A stretch of DNA of 64,000 nucleotides from Nemopilema nomurai (lineage: Eukaryota; Cnidaria; Scyphozoa; Rhizostomeae; Rhizostomatidae), in NCBI GenBank assembly GCA_003864495.1, contig ML133496.1, forward strand, positions 751,122 through 815,121, in the 5' to 3' direction. Every line of letters starts with the position of its first letter. The stretch's first letter is position 1. Under the pieces are notes generated by a model, which searched no databases, was not told where the DNA came from, and worked only from the letters and a program-made list of their open reading frames with translations. This document shows positions 50,801-62,619 of the stretch, one piece after another. A program made the translations under genes and the position numbers.

Positions 50801-53800
50801 CGAATAAATAATTATTCAACCGTACGTTTCGATTGCTTCAAAGCATAGTAATGATAGAGATTTTATCATTGGCAAACTTCTTCAAGATCTCTTGCACAAC
50901 ACGGCTGAAGAGAAAAAAATGACGAGACTAGGGTTAACAAAGATTAGATAACGCTTTTGTTGAAATTAAATTGGGAAACTTCTTCTGTCCTAAAAGTCAT
51001 CAGGTTTCATTGCAAAAATAAAAACATGAAAACCATACCCAGTGAACTTGTTATCGCTAGATATTGACATGACCAACGTCATCCATATCAGAGAAACCTC
51101 GGATTCAATTGTAGAAGCCTCCTATTATTATAAGTAGAAACACCCCATAATGTAGGATAGAGATACGTTTGTTGAACAAGAACCTACATCCGATATTCAA
51201 CTCCGTCATTCCGTTTTGGGACAATGCATCGTTGATGTTGTTTATTTCTCTAATCAATTTCTCCAGGATTGTCTCTGCTATCCACTTGGGGAAATAAGTA
51301 GAAAACGAATCAAATTTGGCTATATAATAAATGGCTACATGGCTACAATTGGGCTACATGGCTACAACTGCCGTTGGATCAAACGCCAGAATCAAGGAAT
51401 CATGGCGGACACAGAGGAAAACAGGTCATGGGGATGGTGAGTAAGGGGGTCAGAATATTCTACTCAAGACGCACTTAGGCGCACTGACCTATTGAAGGGC
51501 AAACCCACTTTGGGACAATGCTTGTTTCTCTTCGTTCTAATCTGAAGAAACTGCCTTTGGGGCAACTGTCCCTCATCTTTCAAAGTGGCCTTAATCTCCT
51601 GGACCTCTCTCCCTGGATCATAATAGGTATGACGTATTTTCAAGGACTGATAGTGAGAGAGGGACACCTTTCTCGCAAATGCGTTTTCTTAGGATATACT
51701 GTGATACAGTCAGTCAAATTAAGCTAGTGTGAGAAAAGTTAGCAGAGTTCAGCTAAAGATGAGTTTAAACTAGGCTATTCCTGAATTGGATATGGCCTCA
51801 TATCCCTCAAACTGAGTCCTAAAGTGGTGACGAGACGAATTTAAAGAAATGCAGGCTGTCACAGTTTTTATGGGCTGTCACTTTAGGAAACAGTATTGTG
51901 AAAATGGAAAACGATTTTCCCATTTTCTTCCCGCTCACCTTGCGAAGGTTTTCCGTCCAGTAGTCGAGCTCTGATTTTCCGATGCCCAATCGCTTCCGCA
52001 TCTAAATTAAGAATCAAGACACTATTTTCCGAGAAACAACAACAGCCATAAAATTTAAAAACGCAGGACACGTTGACTTCTACAAAAAAATAAAACAACT
52101 TCTTACTTCCACGCCTTAAACATCCCCGCCCTTTCTTGCCATCCAGTGAGGTCTATAGCTCTCAACGTAAATAAATTCTGCTGGTATTTATTATTTTTCT
52201 GTAAAAAATATCATTATTTTTTATATCAACTACGTCTGTAGCCAGATCAAGGGCGCGAGCGGTCACGCTGGTATACAACCAAAGCCTCTACAAAAAACCG
52301 CTGAGAAAGAACAACCACTTACCGTTTCGTATTCGAAAACCAGAGAAATATCATCACTGTTTTGTCCAGATGATTGTGGGGACCTGGAAAGAAGATCAAA
52401 TCCAAGTGACGTCATAGCAATAACATTTCCTGGAACTCGAAAGCAATATTTTCAATGGCTTAATGGAGAGTGCAGATGTTGTTAATGACTTTATACTTAG
52501 CATTCTTGTCAGTCAAAACATTGTCGAAGTCAGTAATACCAATTAAAGCTAAAACATTGCTTAAATTACCAAAATGGCATGAAAATCATGTTCGATCGTA
52601 CACTTTGTCGATAGACCCTTCTTCTCTAAGAATAAGTCTTCGCTTAGATACCAAATCGGTATGCCATTACAATAGAACACAACTGGTATCGAGCAATATA
52701 GCCTGCATGAGAGTAGGATTCACTAACATGCTACTAGTTCTTAAGAGTGACGCAACAAAATGCATACGAACCTTGTGGCTAATTGATACAGCCCGAAGCT
52801 GGGAAGGAAATCAAGCGCCCCCCGGCCGTAGCTCCAGAATGACGAACTTCGGCTTCCTTCGAATTGGGCTGCAAAACACAGGGGTTCGCAATCAGGGGGT
52901 TTTCCAATCAGTCTTTGAATAAACGTTGAACATACTTGCTTGGAAATCATCTACAGACTGAATTACCATTTTGCTGACCTTGATTCACCGACATATCCTA
53001 CCCTTAATAACAACACCCTACCCTTCTTCTTATAACAATACTAGCTTGATTTAACTAGCAAAGAAAATGATTTTTTCATGCTAAAGATAGCCAGCAGCTA
53101 TAGAGCATACAGTTCTACCGGAGGCTGAAAGGTCAACATCGCAAGGTTAGGCAGCATCATTGCGCGGGAGCCCGTCTCGGAGCTGTAAGGAACGGAAGCA
53201 ATCACGTTCACGCAAAAACCACGTTAATATTTTCAATGAAATCGAACAAGAGAATGCATCAATTTTCGGTAACATTGATATCCCAGTTGCAACAGTCATT
53301 TTCATTGCCCTGTGCCGAGCCCTTACGAGTCTGACGTACTTCTTTACGAATCGATTGAAAATGACGTAGGGGCTAGCACCCAGTCCACACACAAAAGTGA
53401 GATGCCAACCTCGCCTCGATATCGCTTCTTTTTCCTCTTGTGATTTGAGGTATCGATTCAGCGAATCCGAGTCTGTTATTTGATCATCATGGCTGACTAG
53501 AAATGAATCGAATATAGAAAAAGGATGTCAGGGCGTGTTCGTGTGAGCACGGGAGAGAGGCTGAGCCTCAATTTGAAATGAGCAGACGAAAGCCGGTACT
53601 ACACTATACAAGCCAATGAGCCAGAAGCAACATTAATATGGCTGCTGATTCACTTGGTACTAAATCGACTTTAAGCTTTGTATTGGAGAAAAGGGGTATT
53701 AATTCGGCGCTTTATAACCGGAGACAGCTGACGTAAAAACCGCCAAAGATGCTGTCACTAAAAATGGTAAATGCTCTTTGATTCTGGGGTGCTCCATGGA

Positions 53801-56800
53801 TTTGAGGCAGGGATTGTGGGTCTAAAACTTCCTGTCTGAAGATTTCAATACTCTTCAGAAATCTTTTGTCGAAGAGGGAATTTAATTTTAGAAAGCTGGA
53901 CAATAACAAACGAACACTTTTCTAATCAAAATTAGTCTGCATTTCTATCTGATAAAAAACTGATTGGATTATAAACCCCAATTCTTTTTTGGCTGATAAT
54001 GACATCGAAATAACTGGATAGTTGTAGAGACCTTCGCCTGGATATGCTATTAACATTCTGCAGATTATTTCAAGATGATTTAGCGACACATAATGACGGC
54101 ACATTGCTAAACTGGACGTGGAAATACCTGGCGATCGTGCGGGGGAGCGGCCGGGAGAACTCGGCAGCCCAACGAGGCTAGAAGGAAATAAAAGGCAAAT
54201 GGTTACGGATTACGTCGGGGTATAAACAAAGCACTGGAAGAAGTGGACGCCATTCAACAATAAGAGGGGCTACTGTGTGACTAATAAAAGGACCGAACGT
54301 AAAATAGAGTGAACATATGATTGATCGGGGCAGTGTCAATATTGGCACATATTAACAGGCACAACTAATGCAGTGACATGGCACAGACTGCAATATGGTA
54401 CAAAATGGGGTTGCAAAGATGAGCGTAAGGTTAAAAAGGGGTGTACTGCAAAGAAACAAGACATAGCCAATAATGAAACATTCTCGCAGCCCCCTTAGGC
54501 CATAGTATTCTTTTAGGGCATAACCGTGAAGTGGAAAGTTTCACAATTGCAGCAAATGCATTGATTCCTTGGGAATGGTACAAGACGTAGCCCATAACTC
54601 AAAGGGGAGTTTCCTGTTTGGGAGAACGCTGTTGAACTGTGACGTCATTACATACCACACGAACAGAGAAGAAGCAGTGCATTTAAACGATTCTTCAAAC
54701 TACTGGGCTGTTATAAATGATTATGCTTACCTATTGAACGAGGAATTGGCCTTTTTGACGGACCCTCTTGCTGGCGTGGTTTCAAAAGACCTGCTTGAAA
54801 GCTTTTAAGGAAAAGAATGATAAACATGAGTATTTGCTGCTATTGAAACACCACGCTTAGTAAAGCAACGATACTCTTGGTTAAACGCATTAAAATGATT
54901 GAGAAATTAAAAAAGTATCGCGAGTGGGTGCGAAGAAGGTAGGACCAAAAACAGGCACAGGAGCAGAAGAATCTATTTTCGTACTTTAAAGAAAGGTGGT
55001 GATGATTAAAAAGATTCCTTAAAAGAGATATTACTAATGGCTTGCCTATGGACCCGTTATAAACTGAGCTATTGCCCAATTTCACTTGATTGCCTTTTGA
55101 GCCACAAAGGATTACTGCTGTAATGCTTGGATTTATTAATGTCCCAAAATAAAACTAATCAATGATAATTTTTTATAAAGAAATCAAGAAATTGCTTCCT
55201 CCATTCTAAGTCTCCTCCCTTCCGCTCGGCAATGAAAAACAAAGAAATCTAGCTCCTAGCATTAGTCTAACTGTTTACAAAATGATAACATTATCTAATA
55301 TAATCACTACATGACATCCGTGTCCAGGCAACGGTGTGTGATATTGAAACAGCAATCAAGATGTTTTTAATGAGCGTTTTGGTATTTTGTGGCGTCAATT
55401 TAGTGGCGTGCTTCGCGGATGTTTGAGAATCTGAGTCGCTACGGACACGGGGGCTCGAATGCCCTCATGGATGGGTTTTCATACCTAGGGTGGGGCATGT
55501 GGTTTGTTTTCTAAAAGAGACGCAACTCTAGATCTTATGGATTGAGCTTTATGGCAGAAGTCAGGTCCTAGCCTTAAAAAATCTAATGCGCAAACGTAAA
55601 CGTAGAGGGCAAATGAACCGCAACCGTAGCCAACTGGACCTCGTGGCTTCTTTTTGTAGCAGGAGGCCTTTGCAGAATACCATTAAAAAGCGATCTTCAC
55701 TCGTAGGCAAAGGAAAAATCAATTTTCATTGAAACTTCCAAGAAGAAGAATAAATAACTATGCGGATATTTCAAATTGCTATTTATCACATCAAATCGCG
55801 AAATTTTACCGCACTCAAACCGAGGAATGCTACAGACAATGCTGAAACTGAAAGGCTTCCAAAATTTCAAAAATTAACAATAAGATTTGTGTTTGGGGTT
55901 TAGATTCTCTACATAGATCGATTAAAGAAAGGCACTAATTTGACTCAGTCTGATAAGATATCAGTTTTAATAATCAGTAATGACAAGACCTGAAATTGTG
56001 GTTTCTTCCAGTAAATTAGATCTCACTATGTACCACAATGCACACAGGAAAAGTCGATTGACAACTCTTTGCCCTCAGCGTCTCTGAATGCTCTGAGATT
56101 TTGATTTTAAAACCATTCATGACATTCAGAACTGGCTAGCACTCAGATCGTTTAAAACGATTAAAGAGCACTTGAGTCGAAAAGTTTGACGCGCACTCGC
56201 TTTGGAAACAGACGGCTTTTGTCAAGCTGGCAAAGACGTGTAGAAACATGTGGCATCGGCCTAAAGCTATAACCAACAGAGGGAACTTCATGATCATGAA
56301 AACTGTAAGGAAAGGCGTTTGAGGGTTGCTTGTTGCAGGGTGCAGGAGGGGCCTACGTTACATAACAAACTTTGTATGGGCAACCGAAGGGACAACCATC
56401 TCATAAGCAATAGAGTTCTAAAATGAGACGTCACCAAAACCTATTTTTAGAATTTTTGAATTTTAATCATAACACAAAAGATCACCATGAAATACTTCCA
56501 ATTATACAAAATTGGCCAAATGTCTAGAATCTGTAGAGATATGGCCGATGATAGATTTGAAGTTTGCTAAAGAACCACTGTTAGTTTGGCTCTGTTTTTA
56601 AAGTTATGAACAGAGACTAAATTACAGGGGTTTGATGGGGAAAGAATCAATACACCCGAGGAGCGGATCCAGGTGTTCTCGCCGTTCTCACGTGAGAACG
56701 TCATTTTTCTCCAAAATGAAATTGCAAAAACAAGGTTAAAATATTCAATTTCACTTCCAAGACAACTATTGACTTCCTTATTTGTCTCCGAGTTGCAGAC

Positions 56801-59562
56801 AGAGCCATCGTAAGCTTACATAGACTCAATCAATGCGGAGGAGCATGATTCAAGACAATTTGATAGAGATTTAAATTCGCCTTGTCCTGGGCCACTGTTT
56901 CATCTTTGGAATAAATTTAGAGGTTGTTTTGTCAGCCAATGAAAGTGCATAATTTTGGTTTTACACCAATGAATTGGTGAGAACTCGAAAATAAATTATT
57001 TTCGTGCGCGAGTCGAAAAAAACAATCAAATTTGGTCTTCTTTTGTTTCTGGTGAGAAACTCTGACGTAGGATGTGAGAAACAGTGACGTACTATTCCAT
57101 TGAAAATGTAAAGCCAATATCGCGGTGAAAACTCGGGAGTTCTCACTGGATCATTCAATTCAATTGAGTAAATTCAAACTCAAAAAAAGAATGGCACGCG
57201 AAAAACGATTTCCTGCCTTCGAATAGTTGCATGAGAAATCGATATAATGGAGTTTCTGGAAGAAATCAAAGTTTGCTTGGTGAAAGGGCGTGTTCCGAGG
57301 ATTAAACTGGGAGTGGCCCGTAAAATTTTTCGCCCCTTCTTTGGGTGAGAACGTCACATTTCGCCCTGGATCCGCCCCTGCACCTGTGGCCATACCAGCA
57401 AGCATTTCTCCATGGACCCATTGGGCCAAAGAACCAATACACGTGTAGCCATTCCAGTAACGCATTTTCCCGGGCCCCTTAAGATTATTAATTTCAGGGT
57501 GCCCCAAGCAAAATTTTGTTACGCCCATAGAAAGTAACATTGATGAATTGACTAGCATGCCATAAAACACTTTGGCATTTTTCAGGGGGCCTCATTAACT
57601 ATGGGCCCAGGGTCCCTGCAGTCTTTGCAAATTGGTAACAATGTTTTAACTATTTAGAGGTATTTCATGTTGCTCTTTCAGATTATTGGACCTAAGTTCG
57701 AAAATTCCTTAAATTTATTTTTGTGACGTCATCACTTTATTGGCAACGGAAATTCAGTAGCTCAAACAAGAGTGGAAGAAGAAACAGGAAGTTCTTAAAA
57801 GGATGCCATCTGTGGATAGAGCTAGGCTGCCTAGATGCCTTATGCCTACATATATACGTAACGCAACCATGTCTCAGCGTTGACTCTAACCTACACAGTC
57901 CGAACATGCAGCTATTTGCTCTTTAGGAATAGCATTTTACATTGGCTGTCCTTATTGCAAGCATGTGAAAATGTTTAAACTTATTTGAGTGCCAACCTTC
58001 TACAAGACTGGTTCCTGTACATTAGTGTTACACCACAAGGTCTGCATTACAAATTCAAGGAATTACCTTATTAGAAGGAGACTGGCTCATATGGCCGCCT
58101 GGACCCCTTCCATCTGTGACTAGCCCTGGGGAATATGATGCAGATGATCGATCTGGTGTAGTTTCTTGTATCATTGTTCCACTGGGAGTTGTGCGTGAAG
58201 ACTGCCTTCTCTTAGGCCAAGATGGAGATCCCCTGGTGGTCGGAGTCTGGGGTGATTCTAAAAGTTTCTTCTTCACCATGAAAGCCCTATCTGCAACAGA
58301 AAGGGCATTGCTTTTCATTGAAACTATGACAGTGGTCAAAGCTAAAAGACTTGTTTCTCATTTGCATATGGTCAGAAAGAAAGCTTTGAAAAACTGGCAG
58401 CAAAAAGTAGGACAAGAATAATTTCAAAAGCTAGTCCTGTATACTCCAAAGTCAACTTATACTGACAGAGGGTCTTTTAAATGAAAACTAATTAACAGAA
58501 CTTAAAACCTAGCAACTTAGATAATAGCATGATATGTTAGTGCTTCTTCCAGACAAACAATCGCTCTATATGACTTCAATCAATCTTCAATTTTAGCAGC
58601 AAGAGAAACACTTTGCTCTGAAACCAAAAAAATGAGCAGGGGGAGGGGGTTTTACAAACCCTTTTTCTTACACACCTTATCCACATGCTATTAAATGTCA
58701 TATTAAATATTCTGTAGTTGTGGCATAGTTAAGTTTCTGCAAAATTACAAGATAAATGTAAGAGAGAACATTTCTTACCTTTAGGGTCTATCTTTAGCAA
58801 TCTTTGTTGCTCTGGACTAAGGACAATCACATCATTGTGAAAACTTGGTGACAGATAGACATATAAATTTGCCAAGGCATTCCATAGGAAGAACAGACAC
58901 AGGAAAAGATCTGCAAATAAAAATTGTTTATAAATGAACATCAACTTCTGGTTCAGCCATATATACTTTAATGAATTACTAACAGATTTGTAGAATGTGA
59001 AAATCAATGGCATACCAATTTTGTTGCTATAGTCCATTGGTATGAAGTCATACTTCTCAAGACATTTCTGCATTCTAAAAAAGAATATATATTATCTTGA
59101 ATAGGCACTAGGCTGGAGACACCATAAGTTTCAAATCTTTGAAAGGCAGCAAGGGGAATTCTTTTCTACATAAAGAAAATGCAATATTTTAGTTTTATGA
59201 TGTAGAGCATCCTGCAATATTTCAGATAATTTGCCAACATCTTGCATCTCCAACTTCCTCCATGGCTTTTGAAACCTATAAGTTCGACTCCCTGGGTCCA
59301 TAACTTCGTAAAAACATGATAACGAACGAGGGGAGCATTCAGAAAGGACAATGTTATTTTCAATAAAAGTTACTTACACTCCATAGTAAAAGAGAAGCGC
59401 AAAAAATAGATTCACTAGAATCCATCTCCAGCAATTCTTGGATTTTTTACGCAGTTCGAATATCTTGCCTGCTTCTATCACTGCTGAAGAGCGATACTTC
59501 TTGAATTCATTTGGAAAAACCTCGGCTGACCTAAGACTAGGCCGAGTGGGAGAGAATGCCAT
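47891..59562 (-). CDS. TMEM209: TMEM209 orthologue, 17 exons, complete
   Basis: Nuclear-envelope membrane protein; the human protein is reported to associate with nucleoporin NUP205. Exons: 59562-59378, 59074-59016, 58910-58779, 58290-58067, 54801-54731, 54177-54128, 53496-53410, 52868-52772, 52383-52323, 52001-51939, 51284-51188, 50712-50587, 50042-49945, 49393-49279, 48814-48720, 48411-48338, 47948-47891 (TGA at 47893-47891). All phases agree, giving 564 codons or 563 residues, against about 561 in human. Two membrane segments (residues ~45-62 and ~82-101), a Ser/Pro-rich middle, then the conserved C-terminal domain: WIAETILEKLIREIN, IPYLDITANQEYL, NWDQELPTDAQIIAHLFCAYMDTHLP split over exons, and RVNLGPSGLNILWI at the end. 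The start is the ATG with good context at 59562. Exon 5 is the least certain: its acceptor was chosen to satisfy phase and Ser-rich sequence. Confidence 0.93.
50087..50258. repeat. About 56-bp direct repeat, three copies
   Basis: Copies begin gagaactttaccattggaat and end taataagaga. The second and third are almost identical and the first is diverged. The array lies in the TMEM209 intron just upstream, on the coding strand, of exon 13. Confidence 0.85.
54802..58066. other. Long intron 4 of TMEM209
   Basis: 3.3 kb between exons 4 and 5. It hosts a hAT-like element at 56658-57380. A 136-codon minus-strand frame at 57160-57570 overlaps the right end of that element and has no recognisable domain. 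Nothing else of note. Confidence 0.55.
56658..57380. mobile_element. Non-autonomous hAT-like DNA transposon remnant
   Basis: The left end gaggagcggatccagg (56658-56673) and the right end cctggatccgcccctg (57365-57380) are inverted copies with two mismatches. They match the CAGGGGCGGATCCAGG type of terminal repeat common in hAT elements. GTGAGAAC/GTTCTCAC words recur inside, including a palindrome near 56690. No transposase frame is present in the 723 bases. The flanking 8-mers do not match, so the copy is old or the ends are imprecise. Confidence 0.6.
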
Positions 59563-60125
59563 TTTATCCGATACCAGGCAACTTTGCAAAAATTTGTTCC
59601 GGTTACAATTCCATTACTTTGTTACCAGTATGATAGGTACTTTACATATCATCAGATAACTCGCCTAAGACGATACATGAAACATAACCGTTTGTTGTCC
59701 ACCATTTTGCGTAAAAACGCGCGCACTTGAAAACGAGGCAGTCAGCCTCCTTTTGCCCTCTAGCACCACGAATCAAAAAAGTCTTTCTTTTTGATGAATG
59801 GATCGTAGAATGGGTTCTGCAATTATGCTGGTTTCAAATTCCACAACCTTTTTGACAGGCACTTTCTGTTTGTCCTTTCATGACACTCGTGTATCCAGTG
59901 ATAAATAGCCATTCATATCAGACCACAAAAATTCAAGTTTCGACTTGTTAGCTATTGAACCAAGAGGCTAAGTTTGCATGTTGTTGAATTGGCACAATTG
60001 ACAGCTCTTCTTTGCGAATGTCTCTGGAAACTGACAAAAAAAGCTCGTTATAATTTTTTCAAAATAGTGCCAAATTTTTTTTGAATTCCAAGGAAAGGTT
60101 TTGGAGCAATTATTTTCAGAAGTAA

Positions 60126-60492
60126 GTACACGTTTTTTATAAGGGACCTACCTCAAGGCCTAGTTCTAAAAGTTCCTTATTCATAACCTCAAATCATCAG
60201 ATTTTGGTACCAAAATTTCCTTAAAAGTTCCTTAATTTTCACTGTACATCAAGCATATGCGGAAACTACTTGACGAAGCACTTGAAACACGAATAGCAAA
60301 CAATCTATGCGTGTATTGGCTGCAAATGAATGGAACTGGCTTTCTAGTTCTTGATGCTTGCAGTTATTAAAATTTTCAAATCTAAAAGTTCCTTAGGGAT
60401 TTCGTTTTAGTAGTATAAGTTCTTTCAATATTTAGGCCTTCTACATTTAGGTTCCTTATAAAGTGGTTCTTTATAAAAAAAACGTGTACTCT
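60126..60492. mobile_element. MITE-like inverted-repeat element B
   Basis: About 365 bases ending in agtacacgttttttataa on the left and ttataaaaaaaacgtgtact on the right, inverted copies of each other with small length differences. The interior repeats aaagttcctta several times. No coding capacity and no clear target-site duplication. Its ends share a GTACAC...TTTTTTATAA pattern with element A. Confidence 0.55.
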
Positions 60493-60665
60493 TACAATCA
60501 CACATGTTTGTTAAAGAATCCTGTTGTCACCTGTTTTGTTGCTGCTGTGGTGTTGCTGGTATAGCTAAATGCCATTTCGCCAGTAACTTTAGCGTAACAG
60601 ACGTGAATCTAGCGTAACAGACATGACAATCAACTCATGGATCTACTTAATCGCAACGCAGGTGC

Positions 60666-60751
60666 CTTCGAGGAACCGTCTCATTTATCCTAAACATCCG
60701 AGGAACCGTGAGTCGACTTCGAGGAACCGTCTCATTTATCCTAAACATCCG
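60666..60751. repeat. 51-bp tandem duplication
   Basis: A 35-base segment beginning cttcgaggaaccgtctc occurs at 60666 and again at 60717, with a partial copy of its start (gaggaaccgt) between. Just upstream, tagcgtaacagac is duplicated at about 60590 and 60609. Confidence 0.85.
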
Positions 60752-61003
60752 TTGAGAAACACGTTAGTGGACATCATTTACCAACAGCAGAGGACATTCA
60801 AGGCAACACCAGGTTTCGATTATGCTAGCGGGAAATGATTAGAGCACGAGCGTCGAGAACTGCTCGACAGAAGAAGGAATTGTAAGAGATCATGAAGCTC
60901 ACGAAAGATCCACTTTCTTATCCAAAACGAGGTACTTACGTCACGCTATCCCATCGTATTCTCTTTGTTTGAAGATTGCTTAGGTATGTTGAGATTTAAT
61001 TTT

Positions 61004-61071
61004 TCTGATTGACTGATTGATTGACTGATTGACTGACTGACTGACTAATTGATTGAGTGATTGCTTGATTA
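61004..61071. repeat. GATT/GACT tetranucleotide microsatellite
   Basis: Imperfect run of TGATTGAC-type tetramers. Confidence 0.85.
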
Positions 61072-61539
61072 GCCGGTACATATGGCTGATCTGATTCTCT
61101 CAAGCATTGCAGACCGCCAGCCACTGTTTATGGATCGCACGTGAGGTTATTTTTAAGTTGATGTTGTGACTGGTTTGTTCTTTGAAGAAAACATAGAAAT
61201 TCAGTGTGTCCGCTTTACGATTGTTTTCTTTGATCTGTTTTCGAGGTGGCCGCTATGCAGGAGCAGCTTCTATTCAATATCAGCCTCTGTTTTCCCGATC
61301 AGATTCCGGTGGCTTTTCAATGGTGGATTTCACGGATGCAGAAGACAGTTCGCTGTACCAGAGCACACTTTCGCACTGTTCAGTGTCATAGTACATGTCG
61401 TTATTTCGTCTATTGCGTAGTTGGTCATGATCATGGGAAACCCCCTAACACCTCCCACGCTCTGCGAAGGTATTCGTGGCGTCCCCCCGATAGGCAGCAC
61501 ACTTTTGGTGATTATTTTTATTATTACTACTACATATGC

Positions 61540-61617
61540 ATGGTAGCCGCGTTCGCAATGTAGGCTTTGATTGCATTGTGATTATGGTAGCCGCGTTCGC
61601 AATGTAGGCTTTGATTG
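61540..61617. repeat. 44-bp direct duplication
   Basis: A 34-base segment starting atggtagccgcgttcgcaat is present at 61540 and 61584 with identical sequence, separated by 10 bases. Confidence 0.85.
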
Positions 61618-62301
61618 CTTTTACCGTTGTTCTGATCTTTATGATTGCACTGATTACAGTGATTACGATTTGGGTGCTGTGAGAGATTATATTAACGTTG
61701 ATTTTTTTAAGAATAATGACTGGGGATATTGATGATTACAGCTGTGATGCCTTTGATTACCATCATCGCTGAAACTACGATCATGATTTTGATCACCTTG
61801 ATCGTGGTTGCGCGCGATAACAAAGCACTCCCTTGCAGAAGAATGCGGATGCCTCTGGAGACCTGCGCGGGCTGTCGCTAGACATTACTGTTGTTGTTGT
61901 CTGCGCAAAGAGGGCACGTGTTTCTTAACACTAAAGGAAACCGCAGTTCATTGATACGTGTGAAAAACAAAAAATAGTACAAAGGCGAGTAATGAATCCA
62001 TAATGAGGACAACAATGCAAGCTGGCCCTGAGAGATCGCATGACAACATTTCTTAAACCTAACGACGCATGATAATAAAAGCGCATTTAATTCGCCTGAA
62101 ATGGATAAACTATCAAGGTTAATCACAGAGATTTATTTCAAAAAGAACATGAATTGAATAGGTCCTTTGCAAGGCGATAATAGCCTTGGCTTGCGCGAAA
62201 GCTAGTCTGCATTCGTCGCTTTATTTCAGCTATAATAATCTCTTCATTGTGGCCAATCTTTTGTTTTCATTCATGCCCAACTGGCCAATCAGAGGTGAGG
62301 G

Positions 62302-62308
62302 TTCCCAC
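62302..62308 (-). promoter_or_regulatory. CSL/Su(H) site upstream of HES
   Basis: CGTGGGAA on the minus strand, the consensus for the Notch effector CSL. A second perfect site is at 62479-62485, and a one-mismatch site (GTGGGAC) at 62395-62401. CCAAT boxes lie at 62285 and 62378. HES genes are classic Notch targets, so this is a plausible Notch-response region. Confidence 0.55.
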
Positions 62309-62478
62309 GGTTTTCAACGTCCCAGCAGCGCTGTTATGTAAATAGCAAGGTGTTGCACGCGACTCGGGCGCAATCGACCAATCAGCGTGAAGCGGTCCCA
62401 CGGCTATGCCTCAATGCGGTTGACTCCTTAATCCAATTAGGTCCGCAGGGCCCATTTTGGCCGTCGACTGAGAAACTT

Positions 62479-62485
62479 TTCCCAC
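62479..62485 (-). promoter_or_regulatory. CSL/Su(H) site near the HES TATA box
   Basis: GTGGGAA on the minus strand within CGTGGGAAA, about 20 bases upstream of the TATA-like element. CACGCG hexamers, which HES-type repressors bind, occur at 62356-62361 and 62522-62527, so negative autoregulation is possible. Confidence 0.55.
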
Positions 62486-62503
62486 GCTATAACGCGCGCA
62501 TGA

Positions 62504-62511
62504 CTATAAGA
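62504..62511 (+). promoter_or_regulatory. TATA box of the HES gene
   Basis: ctataaga about 115 bases upstream of the ATG at 62620, putting transcription start near 62535. Its position between the CSL site and the start codon fits a compact HES promoter. Confidence 0.5.
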
Positions 62512-62619
62512 GAAACTTAGCCACGCGAGCGACACACTTCGTATCCAATACGCTGAAAGAGGGAAGGTCCTGGAGCGTGCAGGTAAAACTAAGAGAAATT
62601 AAAAGAGAGTGAAATAACA

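Larger units (their letters stand above)
59563..62619. other. Divergent intergenic region between TMEM209 and HES
   Basis: 3.06 kb separating two genes that point away from each other. It holds the TMEM209 upstream region on the left, an inverted-repeat element at 60126-60492, several short tandem repeats between 60590 and 61620, and the HES promoter from about 62280. No supported gene was found between them. Confidence 0.65.

Noticed and set aside
55445..55510. Possible Pro-rich minus-strand exon of TMEM209
   Set aside because: Enters with a stop codon in the required phase; the segment at 54731-54801 fits phase and sequence instead.
57160..57570. 136-codon minus-strand frame in TMEM209 intron 4
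   Set aside because: Covers the end of a hAT-like element and shows no transposase or other domain.
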